This document shows positions 39,309-48,223 of a DNA stretch of 64,000 nucleotides, one piece after another; the first letter of the stretch is position 1; every line of letters starts with the position of its first letter. The stretch lies in the NCBI RefSeq assembly GCF_020783655.1, contig NZ_JAJGQH010000008.1, positions 176,151 to 240,150 on the forward strand, written 5' to 3'. The DNA is from Xanthomonas melonis. GTDB taxonomy: Bacteria > Pseudomonadota > Gammaproteobacteria > Xanthomonadales > Xanthomonadaceae. The notes under the pieces were generated by a model, which searched no databases, was not told where the DNA came from, and saw only the letters and a list, made by a program, of their open reading frames with translations. The translations under genes and the position numbers were made by a program.

Positions 39309-39938
39309 ATGTCGTTACCGAACGTCTACACAATGAGCTATGGGCAGCTGGGAGATTTCCTAGCTAAACTCCAGGAAGGACAAGCTCCAACCAACTTCTC
39401 GCAGCAACATCTCAAGGACATCGGGTTTGGTTCTTCGAACCATCGCTCATATATTCCGCTGCTCAAAGCGATCGGATTTCTGAGCGCTAGCGGTGTTCCC
39501 ACGGAGCGCTACCACGCTTACAGAGACAAGTCGCAGGCCAAGGCTGTTCTCGGTATGGCACTCAAAGAGGCCTACAGCGATCTTTTCGTCATCAAGTCTC
39601 ACCCTTCAGAGCGCGACAAGGATCTCATCCAAGGAAAGTTTAAAAGCACTCACAATGCTAGCGACCGCACTTCTGAGCTGATGGCAAAGGCGTTCTTCGC
39701 CCTGCTTAAACATGCCGATATAGACCACGAACCGTCTAAGCCTAAAGCCGAGGTGCTTGACGAGGAGCAGAAGACGCTCACGCCGACGCCGACGCCAATT
39801 TCGATTCCTGGCTCAGCTGGCATGCCTGCAGCAGTGCCAGCGCTGCACTACAATATACAAATCCACTTGCCGGCCACTAAAGATGTTGAGGTTTATAATG
39901 CCATCTTTAAGTCGCTTCGGGAGCATTTGGTTGGCTGA
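39309..39938 (+). CDS. Cassette 2 gene A: DUF5343 protein
   Basis: A 209-residue cytosolic protein from ATG 39309, preceded by AGGGGGAAG; the frame stays open upstream through attC, but the site fixes this start. The N-terminal 120 residues match DUF5343 as I recall it: YTMSYGQLGDFLAKLQEG, FGSSNHRSYIPLLKAIGFL, SGVPTERYHAYRDKSQAKAV and LKEAYSDLF. This helical region looks like a winged-helix or PCI-like fold. A Pro/Thr linker (TPTPTPISIP) leads to a short C-terminal domain (HYNIQIHLPATKDVEVYNAI). The function of DUF5343 is unknown. Its 3' end overlaps the HEPN gene, so the two are coupled and probably act together. Confidence 0.82.
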   Translation: MSLPNVYTMSYGQLGDFLAKLQEGQAPTNFSQQHLKDIGFGSSNHRSYIPLLKAIGFLSASGVPTERYHAYRDKSQAKAVLGMALKEAYSDLFVIKSHPSERDKDLIQGKFKSTHNASDRTSELMAKAFFALLKHADIDHEPSKPKAEVLDEEQKTLTPTPTPISIPGSAGMPAAVPALHYNIQIHLPATKDVEVYNAIFKSLREHLVG

Positions 39939-40518
39939 CATCCAGAAAGACCTGCGGGACTTTTTGTTTCGTGGCCTAATGTTCGAGTCAGAAGCGGCAG
40001 TATTCCAGAGGGCAGGAATACAAATCGGCGCTAGTGACGCAGCGTCCGAGGAGGCTCTGCTCCAAGAAGTGCTAGCACCGTTCGGAGTCGCAAGACGAAA
40101 CGAAGCACTTGAGATGTCTCGGCTATACGCACTCATCTATTGCTTTGAAAACGAACTCCGCGTGCTAATTCGGGAGACTCTTGAGGAGAAGGAGGGCGTG
40201 GACTGGTGGGAAAAGCTCCCGAACAAGGTGAAGCAGCACGCTGAGTCGCGGCGGGCGGCAGCCCTGAAGGATTCTTGGCTCGAGGGTCAAAAACGGGACC
40301 CGCTTGGGTTTGTTGATTTCGGGATGCTTGCAGCAGTCATCACAGAAAAGTGGGAATGTTTCTCCGCAATTATTCCTTCGCAGCACTGGCTAAAGCAACG
40401 CATGGATGAGCTTGAGAAGGCGCGCAACTTTATTGCTCACAATCGCATGCTTCTACCAAGTGAGTTTCAACGCCTCTACATGTATATTGCAGACTGGAAC
40501 AAGGTCGTCGGCCTTTGA
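39898..40518 (+). CDS. Cassette 2 gene B: Swt1-type HEPN-domain protein (candidate RNase effector)
   Basis: A 206-residue protein from ATG 39898 (GAGG seven bases before). TTG 39931, with GGGAG at ideal spacing and only 8 bases of overlap with gene A, is an equally good start. The C-terminal half matches the Swt1-like HEPN family: LYALIYCFENELRVLIRETL, WWEKLPNKVKQHAESRRAA, DPLGFVDFGMLAAVI and WLKQRMDELEKARNFIAHNR. The HEPN ribonuclease motif R-N-x3-H is complete as Arg176-Asn-Phe-Ile-Ala-His181. HEPN proteins with this motif usually cleave RNA in toxin-antitoxin or abortive-infection systems. The stop codon lies directly before attC. A dormant or regulatory HEPN is also possible. Confidence 0.8.
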   Translation: MPSLSRFGSIWLADIQKDLRDFLFRGLMFESEAAVFQRAGIQIGASDAASEEALLQEVLAPFGVARRNEALEMSRLYALIYCFENELRVLIRETLEEKEGVDWWEKLPNKVKQHAESRRAAALKDSWLEGQKRDPLGFVDFGMLAAVITEKWECFSAIIPSQHWLKQRMDELEKARNFIAHNRMLLPSEFQRLYMYIADWNKVVGL

Positions 40519-40519
40519 C

Positions 40520-40579
40520 CGCTAACAATTCTTTCAAGCCAAACCCGCTTCGCGGTTCGGCTTAACACAGGCGTTATGT
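40520..40579 (+). other. attC site of cassette 2
   Basis: CGCTAAC (40520-40526), TTCAAGCC left arm, GCTTCGCG apex, CGGCTTAA right arm and CAGGCGTTA ending at the crossover G40573. Same plan and length as the sites at 39235 and 41229. Confidence 0.85.
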
Positions 40580-40592
40580 CTCAAGGTGAGCT

Positions 40593-41219
40593 ATGCCGCT
40601 GCCAAAGTTTGATGACCTTCCTTTCAATGTGCGACCAGATCTTTCGCCGTATCTGATTCACCTTACAAAGAATACCAAGAAGGATGATGACTACTCTGCG
40701 TACGACAACCTAGTTCATATCCTAAAAACAGGATCGATCTGGGGAAGTACTTCGCAGACCGGGATGATTAAAGGCAAGAATCGGGCAGCCTGCTTTATGG
40801 ACGTCCCGTTGTCCTCGCTGAAATACGTATTGACCCCAGGGAACTCCGATCCACAAAAACCGAGATACGAGCCATACGGGATCGCAGTTACAAAGAGATA
40901 CGGCCACGAGAATGGATGCCGTCCGGTGCTGTACCTGTCTGACACGGAGACAAAAGATCTTGGGATTCCTGCCGGGGAACTATGGCGTGTTGTGAGGTTC
41001 GAGGTTAGTAAAGATGGCTGGGTAAGCTGGCTACATGAGAGAGAGTGGAGATGTAAAGGCGATTTCTCGCTACCTGAATTCATTCAGGCCGCCTTTGTTC
41101 GTAACTCGAAAGAAGCGAGCAAACTAACCAAGCTCCTAGCTGATCACGCTGATGAATTCAAGTGCATTCCTAGGTCGGTTATTCCCATGACCGTTCTTTG
41201 CCAGGGGCTGTTGAAGTAA
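40593..41219 (+). CDS. Cassette 3: unrecognised protein, possible ADP-ribosyltransferase-like or abortive-infection protein
   Basis: A 208-residue protein from ATG 40593 with AAGGTGAG upstream. No signal or membrane segment. It opens with LSPYLIHLTKNTKKDDDYSA, YDNLVHILKTGSIWGS, then NRAACFMDVPLSSLKYVL, RYEPYGIAVTK, WRVVRFEV, WLHEREWRCKG and CIPRSVIPMTVLCQGLL. A start of the form hHLT...NL..IL..G.I, a middle substrate loop and a late Glu-Arg-Glu motif recall ADP-ribosyltransferase folds such as DarT. The whole also recalls abortive-infection AbiGi-like proteins. I cannot choose between these, and neither is proven. As the only gene of an integron cassette it is an accessory, probably stress- or phage-related gene. 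Confidence 0.6.
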   Translation: MPLPKFDDLPFNVRPDLSPYLIHLTKNTKKDDDYSAYDNLVHILKTGSIWGSTSQTGMIKGKNRAACFMDVPLSSLKYVLTPGNSDPQKPRYEPYGIAVTKRYGHENGCRPVLYLSDTETKDLGIPAGELWRVVRFEVSKDGWVSWLHEREWRCKGDFSLPEFIQAAFVRNSKEASKLTKLLADHADEFKCIPRSVIPMTVLCQGLLK

Positions 41220-41228
41220 TCGGTCGAG

Positions 41229-41288
41229 GCACAACAACTCATTCAAGCCGAACACGCTTCGCGTATCGGGCTCATTCAGGCGTTAGGC
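41229..41288 (+). other. attC site of cassette 3
   Basis: GCACAAC (41229-41235), ATTCAAGCCG left arm, CGCTTCGCG apex, CGGGCTCATT right arm, and a perfect GTTAGGC crossover core (41282-41288). It marks the right end of the array; ordinary chromosomal genes follow. Confidence 0.82.
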
Positions 41289-41381
41289 ACCACCTCCCAA
41301 TCAGTCATTTTTTATGACCTTGAGATGTCTAGGAAACACTGGGCGTATCGATGCGCGCAATGCACGCAGCTTCTCGACGGG

Positions 41382-42659
41382 TTACAGATTCCAGTCGATC
41401 CGCATGCCCGCAATCAACGCGTTCTTCAGATCGGTGGTGCGGGTGGGTTCGTTGAACTGGTCGGGGTTGATCACGTAGTGCAGGTTGGGGGCGATGCGCA
41501 GGCGCTTGGTGACCTGGATGCCGTAGCTGAGCTCCATCATGATCTGGTTGTCGGCCGGGGTGCCGGTGCCGCCGGCGGAGGCGCGCGCCAGGCGCAGGTT
41601 TTCGATGGCTTCGGCGCTGTACTTCTGCTGGGTGATCACGAAGGCGATATTGTCCTGCGGGCGGTTGGCGAAGGTGCCTTTCTGCACCAGGCCCAGCTGC
41701 ACGAAATGGTCTTCGATGGCCTGGCCGCCGGTGCTCTTGAGCATGGCGGCGAACACGGTGAGGCCGCGGGTGCCGGATGGGTCGGGGTTGGTGACCTGTT
41801 GTTCGAAGCGCCCGAACAGGCCCGAGCGGCCTTGTTTGTTCTCGTAGCCCAGGCCGCTGAGGACGGCGGGGTTGCCGTTGCGGTCGCGCAGCGGGTCGGT
41901 GTAGTCGGAGTTGTCCTGCCAGCCGCCGAGTTCGTACATCGCCGCCAGGGTGCCGTCGCCGCCCTTGTTCTTGTAGCCGATGGCATACGGCACCACCACG
42001 CCGGTGGTGTCGTCGGTGCTCCACTTCAAACCGTGCTGGCCGTCCTGGGCCTGCACCGGGTTCACTTCATACGCGCCCACGTGCACATAGACCTTGGGCG
42101 TGACCCAGGCGGTGGCGTGTGCGGCCCAGCTGGACACCGGCCAGTAAGTGAAGTTGCTGGTACGGAACACGAAGGTGGGGTTGCCGCAGGCGGAGTTGCC
42201 CTGGAAGTACTGGCACAGGTCCGAGCCGAGGAAGTGGATGTTGGCCACGCTGCGGCCGGCTTCCAGTTCCAGGCGGTCGTCGAAGAGTTTTTGCAGCAGG
42301 GTGAAGTTGGCCAGGCGGGTGCCCTGGCCGCCATAGATCTCCTGCACCGAGGTGCTGTTGCCGATGCTGCTATTGGCCAGGTTGGTGCCGTGGCGATTGC
42401 TGACGTAGAGCTTGACGGTGGCGCCGTTCCAGCCGAGCAGCCGATCCATGTCGACGTCGGTGCCGACCATCAGCTGGCCGGCATAGGCATGGCCGCTCTT
42501 GCGGCCGCCGTCGATCATCGAAGCCGCTTCGCCGGTATAGCCGAGTTTGAGTTTGAAGGCGTCGGCGGCGTCCTGCGCGTGGGCGAGCGGGGCAAGCGCC
42601 AAGGCGAGCGACAGGCACAGCAGGCGGGAACGGGGGCGGTAATGGGTCGGGGCGGTCAT
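41382..42659 (-). CDS. oprB: Carbohydrate-selective porin, OprB type
   Basis: A 425-residue outer-membrane protein. The ATG at 42657-42659 follows GGAG and gives a signal peptide ending LAPLAHAQ. The mature protein starts DAADAFKLKLGYTGE and has alternating amphipathic strands. Examples are GATVKLYVSNRHGTNLAN, RLELEAGRSVANIHFLG, and a closing LHYVINPDQFNEP to MRIDWNL, the family-like terminal strand. OprB porins let sugars diffuse across the outer membrane. It is the last gene of the fru cluster, 183 bases after fruA, so fructose is the likely cargo. No clear terminator is visible between it and the integron. Confidence 0.88.
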   Translation of the reverse strand: MTAPTHYRPRSRLLCLSLALALAPLAHAQDAADAFKLKLGYTGEAASMIDGGRKSGHAYAGQLMVGTDVDMDRLLGWNGATVKLYVSNRHGTNLANSSIGNSTSVQEIYGGQGTRLANFTLLQKLFDDRLELEAGRSVANIHFLGSDLCQYFQGNSACGNPTFVFRTSNFTYWPVSSWAAHATAWVTPKVYVHVGAYEVNPVQAQDGQHGLKWSTDDTTGVVVPYAIGYKNKGGDGTLAAMYELGGWQDNSDYTDPLRDRNGNPAVLSGLGYENKQGRSGLFGRFEQQVTNPDPSGTRGLTVFAAMLKSTGGQAIEDHFVQLGLVQKGTFANRPQDNIAFVITQQKYSAEAIENLRLARASAGGTGTPADNQIMMELSYGIQVTKRLRIAPNLHYVINPDQFNEPTRTTDLKNALIAGMRIDWNL

Positions 42660-42842
42660 GACAGGACTCCGGAACAAGCGGGCGTGGCCAACGTGGCGGA
42701 CGCGACAGCAAGTGGGTGGGCAAGCCGCTGTCGGCGCACGTCGGTGCGCAGCACAGCGGTGAAACCGATCGGGGGTGAGGCGGGTCAGCGATCAGCTGCG
42801 GCGGAGGCGGGCAGCTGACCGACGACGCGTGGCAAACGTGCG

Positions 42843-44579
42843 TCAGGCGATGACGTCGGCGACCGGCTTCTTGAGCAGGCGCAGTGCGATGGCAGTGACC
42901 ACCACGCCGGCCAGCAAGGCCAGCACATACATCGCCAGGTGGGTCACGGCATTGGGGATCAGCAGCACGAAGACGCCGCCGTGCGGTGCCTTCAGCTCGG
43001 CGCCGGCACTCATCGAGATCGCGCCGGCCACGGCCGAACCGATCACCAAGGCCGGAATGGTGCGCAACGGGTCGCGCGCGGCATACGGGATGGCGCCTTC
43101 GGTGACGAAGGCCAGCCCGAGCACGCCGGCCGCCGTGGCCGAGCCGCGTTCTTCGGTAGTGAAGCGGTTGCGGAACACCCAGGTGGCCAGCGCGATGCCC
43201 AGCGGCGGGGTCATGCCGGCGACCATGGCGGCGGCCATCGGGGTGTAGACCTGGCTGGCGATCAGGCCGGTGGAAAACGCATAGGCCGCTTTGTTGACCG
43301 GCCCGCCCATGTCGAAGGCCATCATGCCGCCGAGCAGCAGGCCCAGCAGCAGCGCGCTGCTGCCCTGCATGCCGCGCAGCCAGGCGGTGAGCCAGGCCAG
43401 CAGATCGGCGACCGGCTGGCCGAATACGTACATCATCGCCAGCCCCACCAGCAGGGTGCCCAGCACCGGCAGGATCAGCACCGGCTTGAGTCCTTCCAGG
43501 GTGCGCGGCAGCTTGATGTAGCGGTTGAGCGCGGCCACCCCGTAGCCGGCGATGAAGCCAGCGATGATCCCGCCGAGAAAACCGGCACTGAGGTTGGCCG
43601 CGACCAGGCCGCCGATCATGCCGGGGGCAATGCCGGGGCGGTCGGCGATGGAGTAGGCGATATAGCCGGCAAGGGCGGGCACCATCAGGGTGAAGCCGGC
43701 CTTGGCGCCGATCTGGAACAGCGACCAGGCCAGCGTACCTTGATGCGCATCGTCGCCGGCGTAGATGCCGCCCAGCGCGAACGCCAGCGCGATCAGCAGG
43801 CCGCCGGCAGTGACGAACGGCAGCATGAACGACACGCCGGTCATCAGGTGCTTGTAGGCGCCGGTGCGGGCGTTGCCCTTGCTTGCAGTCGTGCTGGCGG
43901 CGGTTCCGGTGGCCGGTGCCGTGCCACCGTGCACGCTGGCCTCGGCCAGCGCCTTGTCGATCAGTGCCGGACCATCGTTGATCGCCGGTTTGGTGCCGCT
44001 CTTGAACACGCGCTTGCCTGCGAAGCGCCCCAGGTCGACTTCGCGGTCGGCGGCGATGATGACGACATCGGCCGCGCGGATCTCTTCGTCGCTCAAGGCA
44101 TCCTGCGCGCCCACCGAGCCCTGGGTTTCCACCCGCATCTGATGGCCAAGTTTTTTCGCGGCCTGCTGCAGACCTTCGGCCGCCATGAAGGTGTGGGCGA
44201 TGCCGGTGGGGCAGGAGGTGATGGCGACGATGCGCTTGCTGCGACGTTCCGGACCGTCGGGACTGGCGGTGTCGGTATCGGCAGGAGCGGCCAGCTGGCC
44301 GAGCGCGGCCGCCGGATCGTCCAGCACCGCGCCCAGGCTCAGGTGTACGAGCTGCGCGTTGCCGAAGCGTGCGGTGTCGGCATCGGCATCGCCGATCACC
44401 AGTACCTGGGACGCACCACTGGCCAGTTCGGCGGGCAATGCGCCAAGCACGTCCTGGTCGCTGCGGATTTCGATCGCTACGCTGCGGCCGGCGGCGGTGG
44501 CCGCACGGCGCAGCGCTTCGGCGGCCAGAACGGCCTCGGTACTGCGTTCGCCGGCGGCGATGACCACGATGGAAGACAT
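42843..44579 (-). CDS. fruA: Fructose-specific PTS enzyme IIBC
   Basis: A 578-residue inner-membrane permease with a good ribosome binding site (CAGGAG). The N-terminal vestigial IIB' domain is followed by the active IIB domain, with phosphorylated Cys123 in [18 protein letters not shown]. The IIC domain (about residues 245-575) has eight to nine membrane helices and family motifs such as [19 protein letters not shown] and [14 protein letters not shown]. It imports fructose as fructose 1-phosphate using phosphate from FruB. Third gene of fruB-fruK-fruA-oprB, 148 bases after fruK. Confidence 0.97.
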   Translation of the reverse strand: MSSIVVIAAGERSTEAVLAAEALRRAATAAGRSVAIEIRSDQDVLGALPAELASGASQVLVIGDADADTARFGNAQLVHLSLGAVLDDPAAALGQLAAPADTDTASPDGPERRSKRIVAITSCPTGIAHTFMAAEGLQQAAKKLGHQMRVETQGSVGAQDALSDEEIRAADVVIIAADREVDLGRFAGKRVFKSGTKPAINDGPALIDKALAEASVHGGTAPATGTAASTTASKGNARTGAYKHLMTGVSFMLPFVTAGGLLIALAFALGGIYAGDDAHQGTLAWSLFQIGAKAGFTLMVPALAGYIAYSIADRPGIAPGMIGGLVAANLSAGFLGGIIAGFIAGYGVAALNRYIKLPRTLEGLKPVLILPVLGTLLVGLAMMYVFGQPVADLLAWLTAWLRGMQGSSALLLGLLLGGMMAFDMGGPVNKAAYAFSTGLIASQVYTPMAAAMVAGMTPPLGIALATWVFRNRFTTEERGSATAAGVLGLAFVTEGAIPYAARDPLRTIPALVIGSAVAGAISMSAGAELKAPHGGVFVLLIPNAVTHLAMYVLALLAGVVVTAIALRLLKKPVADVIA

Positions 44580-44727
44580 GGCAAAACTCCTGCTGTATTG
44601 CGGTCGCCGGTGTTACCGGCAGAGGTGAGCGGCGGTTATGCGCGAGGGCGGCGCAGGCCGGGATCGCAAGGGGCAACGCACTGCGTCGACACGCGCGCGG
44701 CCGAAGGTGTCAGTGGCAGCGCTGCGC

Positions 44728-45684
44728 TCACGACAGCATCTCGATCACGACCTCGCCTGCGGCGCGGCGCACGCCCTCTGGCGTAATCCGGCGCGCGTCG
44801 CCGCTTTCCAGCCGGCACGTCGAAAACGCCGTGGCCAGCCGCGCGCATTGCTCCAGCGTGGTCGCGTGGTCGATGAGCGCGGCGGCCAACCCGGCCACCA
44901 TCGCATCGCCTGCGCCCACACTGCTGCCCTGTGCCAGGCGCGGCGGGCGGGCGATCAGGCGCTGGTCGCGCTGCACGAACAACGCACCGTCAGTGCCCAT
45001 CGAAATGACGACCAACTGGATGCCGCGGGCGAGCAGTTCGTGCGCGGCAGCGCTGAGCGCGGCGCGGTCGGTGAGCGGCCGGCCGGTCCAGGCTTCCAGT
45101 TCGTGGCGGTTCGGCTTGACCGCGTACGGCAGGGCCTCGCGGGCGGCGCCCAATGCCGCCACCAGCGGCGCGCCGCTGGTGTCCAGCAGCACGCGCGCAC
45201 CGGCGGCGCTGGCCCGGGCCTGCAGCTGCGCCCAGCTATCGTCCGGCAGGCCGGCTGGCAGGCTGCCCGACAGCACCACCGGCAGGCCGGCGCGCAGCAG
45301 CGGGGCGAGTTGGTCGGCCACGCCCTGCAGATGCGTGGCGCCCAATCGCAGCCCGGGCAGGTTGATGTCGGTGGTGTCGTTGCTGCGCGCGTCGACCAGC
45401 TTGAGATTGGTGCGGGTGTCGCCGGCCACGCGTTGGCAGTGATCGACGATGCCGCGTTCGCGGAACAGCGCTTCGAACACGCCGGCATTGCCACCGCCCA
45501 GCACGCCGAGTGCGGCGACATCGCTGCCCCAGTCGGCCAGGCAGGCCGCCACGTTGATGCCCTTGCCGCCGGCATCGTTGCGCATGCTGCTGGCGCGATG
45601 CACGGCGCCCGGCTGCAGGGTCTCGAGCTGGATGGTCTGGTCGATCGCCGGGTTCAGCGTGATTGTGAGGGCCTGCAGGCTCAT
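44728..45684 (-). CDS. fruK: 1-Phosphofructokinase
   Basis: A 318-residue PfkB-family kinase that converts fructose 1-phosphate to fructose 1,6-bisphosphate. The start (45682-45684) overlaps the fruB stop as ATGA. Motifs: TITLNPAIDQTI at the N-terminus, GGKGINVAACLADWG, and the C-terminal catalytic motif GSSVGAGDAMVAGLAAAL with the general-base Asp. Length is normal. It lies between fruB and fruA in the fructose operon. Confidence 0.97.
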   Translation of the reverse strand: MSLQALTITLNPAIDQTIQLETLQPGAVHRASSMRNDAGGKGINVAACLADWGSDVAALGVLGGGNAGVFEALFRERGIVDHCQRVAGDTRTNLKLVDARSNDTTDINLPGLRLGATHLQGVADQLAPLLRAGLPVVLSGSLPAGLPDDSWAQLQARASAAGARVLLDTSGAPLVAALGAAREALPYAVKPNRHELEAWTGRPLTDRAALSAAAHELLARGIQLVVISMGTDGALFVQRDQRLIARPPRLAQGSSVGAGDAMVAGLAAALIDHATTLEQCARLATAFSTCRLESGDARRITPEGVRRAAGEVVIEMLS

Positions 45685-48197
45685 GCCACATCCTCGCGCT
45701 TGGCTTCCAGTGCACGCACCTGTTCGGCGGTCTCGCAGTCCAGCGCCTGTTTGGCCAACTGCTGCAACTGGCTCAGGCTGGCGCCACGCAGGCGCGCCTT
45801 CACCGCCGGGATGTCGTTGGGCGTCATCGACAGTTCCTGTACGCCGAGGCCGGCCAGCAGACTGGCGCCGAATGCGTCGCCGGCCAGGCCGCCGCACACG
45901 CCGACCCAGCGGTCGTGCTTGCGCGCACCCTCGATCGTGCTGTGGATCATGCGCAGCACCGCCGGGTGCAGGCTGTCGGCTTCGGCGGCCAGTTCGGGGT
46001 TCTGGCGGTCGATCGCCAGCACGTACTGGGTGAGGTCGTTGGTGCCGATCGAGAAGAAGTCTGCGTGGCGTGCCAGCACGTCGGCCTGCGCGGCGGCGGC
46101 CGGCACTTCGATCATGATGCCGATCGGCACTTCCGGCGCATCGAGGTCGGCGCGGAGGCGTGCGCAGATGGCGCGCAACGCGATCAGCTCCGATACCGAG
46201 GTGATCATCGGGAACATGATCGACAGCCGCGCACCGTCCCTGGCGGCGCGATACAGCGCACGCAGTTGCGGCTCCAGCAGGTCGGGACGACGCAGCAGCA
46301 GGCGCGCGCCGCGCACGCCCAGGAACGGGTTTTCTTCGTGCGGCAGTTCCAGGTGCGCCACCTGCTTGTCGCCGCCGATGTCCAGCGCACGCACGATCAG
46401 CGGCCGGCCACCCAGCGCCTGCGCCATCGCCAGGTAGGTGGCGTGTTGTTCGTCCTCGCTGGGCGTGCGGCCGCTTTCCAGGAACAGGAACTCGGTGCGC
46501 ATCAGGCCCACGCCTTCGGCGCCCTGGGTCAGCGCCATCGCGACCTGGTCCGGCAGGTTGACGTTGGCGCCGATGTCGATGTGGTGGCCGTCGCTGGTTT
46601 CGGCAGGCAATGCGCGCTGCGCGGCCTCGCGCTCGCGGATCGCCTGCTGCTCGGCGATGTGCGTGCGCGCCGCATCCAGATCCAGCTCCGACGGCTTGAT
46701 GTACAACCGTCCGCTGCTGCCGTCGATGATGGCGGTGACGCCGTCTTCGATCTCCAGCAGCTGGCCGCCGGCCGCGACCAGCGCCGGCAGGCCGAGCGTG
46801 CGCGAGAGGATCGCGGTATGCGAGGTCGGCCCGCCCTGCGCGGTGGCCAGGCCGAGCACGCGTGCGGTGTCCAGATTGGCGGTGTCCGACGGCGACAGGT
46901 CGCCGGCCAGCAGGATGCAAGGCTGGTCGGGGAGGTCGGTGAGGCCGGCGCCCGCCGCAGACGGGTCGAGCTGGGCCAGCACCCGGCGGCCCACATCGCG
47001 CAGGTCGGCCGCGCGGCCGGCGAGCACAGGATTGCCGAGTGCCGCCAGACCGGAGGCGATCTGTTCCACCGCCTGATGCCACGACCACGCCACGCCGTGG
47101 CCTTCGACCATCAACTGGCAGGTGCGGGTGATCAGATCGGTGTCGTTGAGCAGTTCTGCCTGGGCCTTGAATATGGCCGCATCCGAAGCGCCGAGACGGC
47201 GCTGGGTGTCGTCCTGGATCGCCGCCAACTGCTGGCGGGTGCGGGTCAGTGCGTCGTGCAGCTGCGCACCGCCGTCGCCCAGGCCGACCGGTCGATCGGC
47301 TACTTCGGTCTGTGCCGCGCGCAGGCGGTGCACGATGCCGATCGCCACGCCCGGGCTGGCGCCGATACCGACAATGGCCGGCTGCGCCTGCGGCGGGGTC
47401 CAGCCGACCACCGGCGCGGCGCGCCGTTGTGCGGCGCGTTCGGCATCGGCCTTTTCCTGCGCAGTGAGGCTGTCCATCACGGCGCGCAGGCGCTTGAGCA
47501 GCGCCGTTGCGTCGCTGCCTTCGGCCGAGACGGTGATGCTGTCGCCGGTACGCAGGCCGAGCTGCAACAGGCCGACCAGGCTCTTGGCATCGGCAGCCTG
47601 GTCGCCGGCACGTACCTGCGCGCGGGCCGAGAAGCCACGCGCAGTCTCGGCCCAGCGGGTGGCCGGGCGCGCGTGCAGGCCGCTGGGGTAGGGGATGGTC
47701 CAGTCGAAGGTTTCGGCCAGGTCGGTGGCCGGTGCCGCACTGACCTCAGGGGCACGGTCATCGGTCAGCGCGGCCACGATCACGGCCGGGTCGTCGGTAC
47801 TGAACAGCGCGTCCAACTGCGCAGGGTCCTGGATCAACCGGGTCAGCCGGCGCAGCAGGGTGATGTGGGTGTCCGATTGCGCGGCGATGCCGACCACCAG
47901 CCGGGTGGTCTGGCCCGGGTTCCACTCCACGCCCTCGGGCAACTGCAGCACGGCGATACCGTCGCGGCGCACCAGGTGGCGGTCCTCGCCCACGCCGTGC
48001 GGAATAGCCAAGCCATGGCCCAGGAAGGTGTTCGCCAGGCCTTCGCGGCGCCGCATGCTGGCCTCGTAGCCCGGCGCCACGCAGCCGGCCGCGATCAGCA
48101 ACTGGGCGGCCTGGGCGATGGCGTCGTCCTTGTCGCGGGCAGAGGCGCGCAGGCGGACGAGGTCGGAGGTGACGGGGGCAAGCGGCGGAGGGGACAC
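45681..48197 (-). CDS. fruB: Multiphosphoryl transfer protein, EIIA(Fru)-HPr-EI fusion
   Basis: An 838-residue cytosolic fusion of three phosphotransfer units. I start it at GTG 48195-48197, behind GGAG, since longer frames run through the FruR operator. The EIIA domain (about 1-150) has active His67 in GLAIPHG. The HPr domain (about 165-250) has His175 in GLHARPA. Enzyme I (about 270-838) has His460 in GGPTSHTAI, plus FFSIGTNDLTQYVLAIDR and VCGGLAGDA. It carries phosphate from PEP to FruA in one polypeptide. First gene of the operon; the promoter overlaps a perfect palindromic operator. Confidence 0.96.
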   Translation of the reverse strand: MSPPPLAPVTSDLVRLRASARDKDDAIAQAAQLLIAAGCVAPGYEASMRRREGLANTFLGHGLAIPHGVGEDRHLVRRDGIAVLQLPEGVEWNPGQTTRLVVGIAAQSDTHITLLRRLTRLIQDPAQLDALFSTDDPAVIVAALTDDRAPEVSAAPATDLAETFDWTIPYPSGLHARPATRWAETARGFSARAQVRAGDQAADAKSLVGLLQLGLRTGDSITVSAEGSDATALLKRLRAVMDSLTAQEKADAERAAQRRAAPVVGWTPPQAQPAIVGIGASPGVAIGIVHRLRAAQTEVADRPVGLGDGGAQLHDALTRTRQQLAAIQDDTQRRLGASDAAIFKAQAELLNDTDLITRTCQLMVEGHGVAWSWHQAVEQIASGLAALGNPVLAGRAADLRDVGRRVLAQLDPSAAGAGLTDLPDQPCILLAGDLSPSDTANLDTARVLGLATAQGGPTSHTAILSRTLGLPALVAAGGQLLEIEDGVTAIIDGSSGRLYIKPSELDLDAARTHIAEQQAIREREAAQRALPAETSDGHHIDIGANVNLPDQVAMALTQGAEGVGLMRTEFLFLESGRTPSEDEQHATYLAMAQALGGRPLIVRALDIGGDKQVAHLELPHEENPFLGVRGARLLLRRPDLLEPQLRALYRAARDGARLSIMFPMITSVSELIALRAICARLRADLDAPEVPIGIMIEVPAAAAQADVLARHADFFSIGTNDLTQYVLAIDRQNPELAAEADSLHPAVLRMIHSTIEGARKHDRWVGVCGGLAGDAFGASLLAGLGVQELSMTPNDIPAVKARLRGASLSQLQQLAKQALDCETAEQVRALEAKREDVA

Positions 48198-48223
48198 GGC
48201 AGGCTCCGGTGGTCGGGCGGGTG

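Larger units (their letters stand above)
38440..41288 (+). mobile_element. Chromosomal integron remnant with three gene cassettes
   Basis: The parts are in classical order. A degraded integron integrase reads leftward (38440-38784), followed by an attI-like region ending in the core GTTAGGC (38950-38956). Three cassettes follow, reading rightward, each ended by an attC site: 38951-39288, 39289-40573 and 40574-41282. The attC sites share a layout: ATTCAAGCC-like left arm, a GCTTCGCG apex, CGGCTTAA-like right arm and CAGGCGTTA at the crossover. Base composition of cassettes 2 and 3 is clearly lower in GC than flanking secF and the fru genes. The integrase has lost its catalytic half, so the array should be frozen unless a helper integrase acts. 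Confidence 0.88.

Noticed and set aside
38970..39938. A 322-codon protein starting at 38970 and running through attC into DUF5343
   Set aside because: The frame is open by chance across the cassette boundary; ATG 39309 has a strong ribosome binding site and starts the family domain.
38440..41288. Insertion sequence or transposon as the explanation for the low-GC block
   Set aside because: No transposase and no terminal inverted repeats; attC sites and an integrase remnant explain it better.
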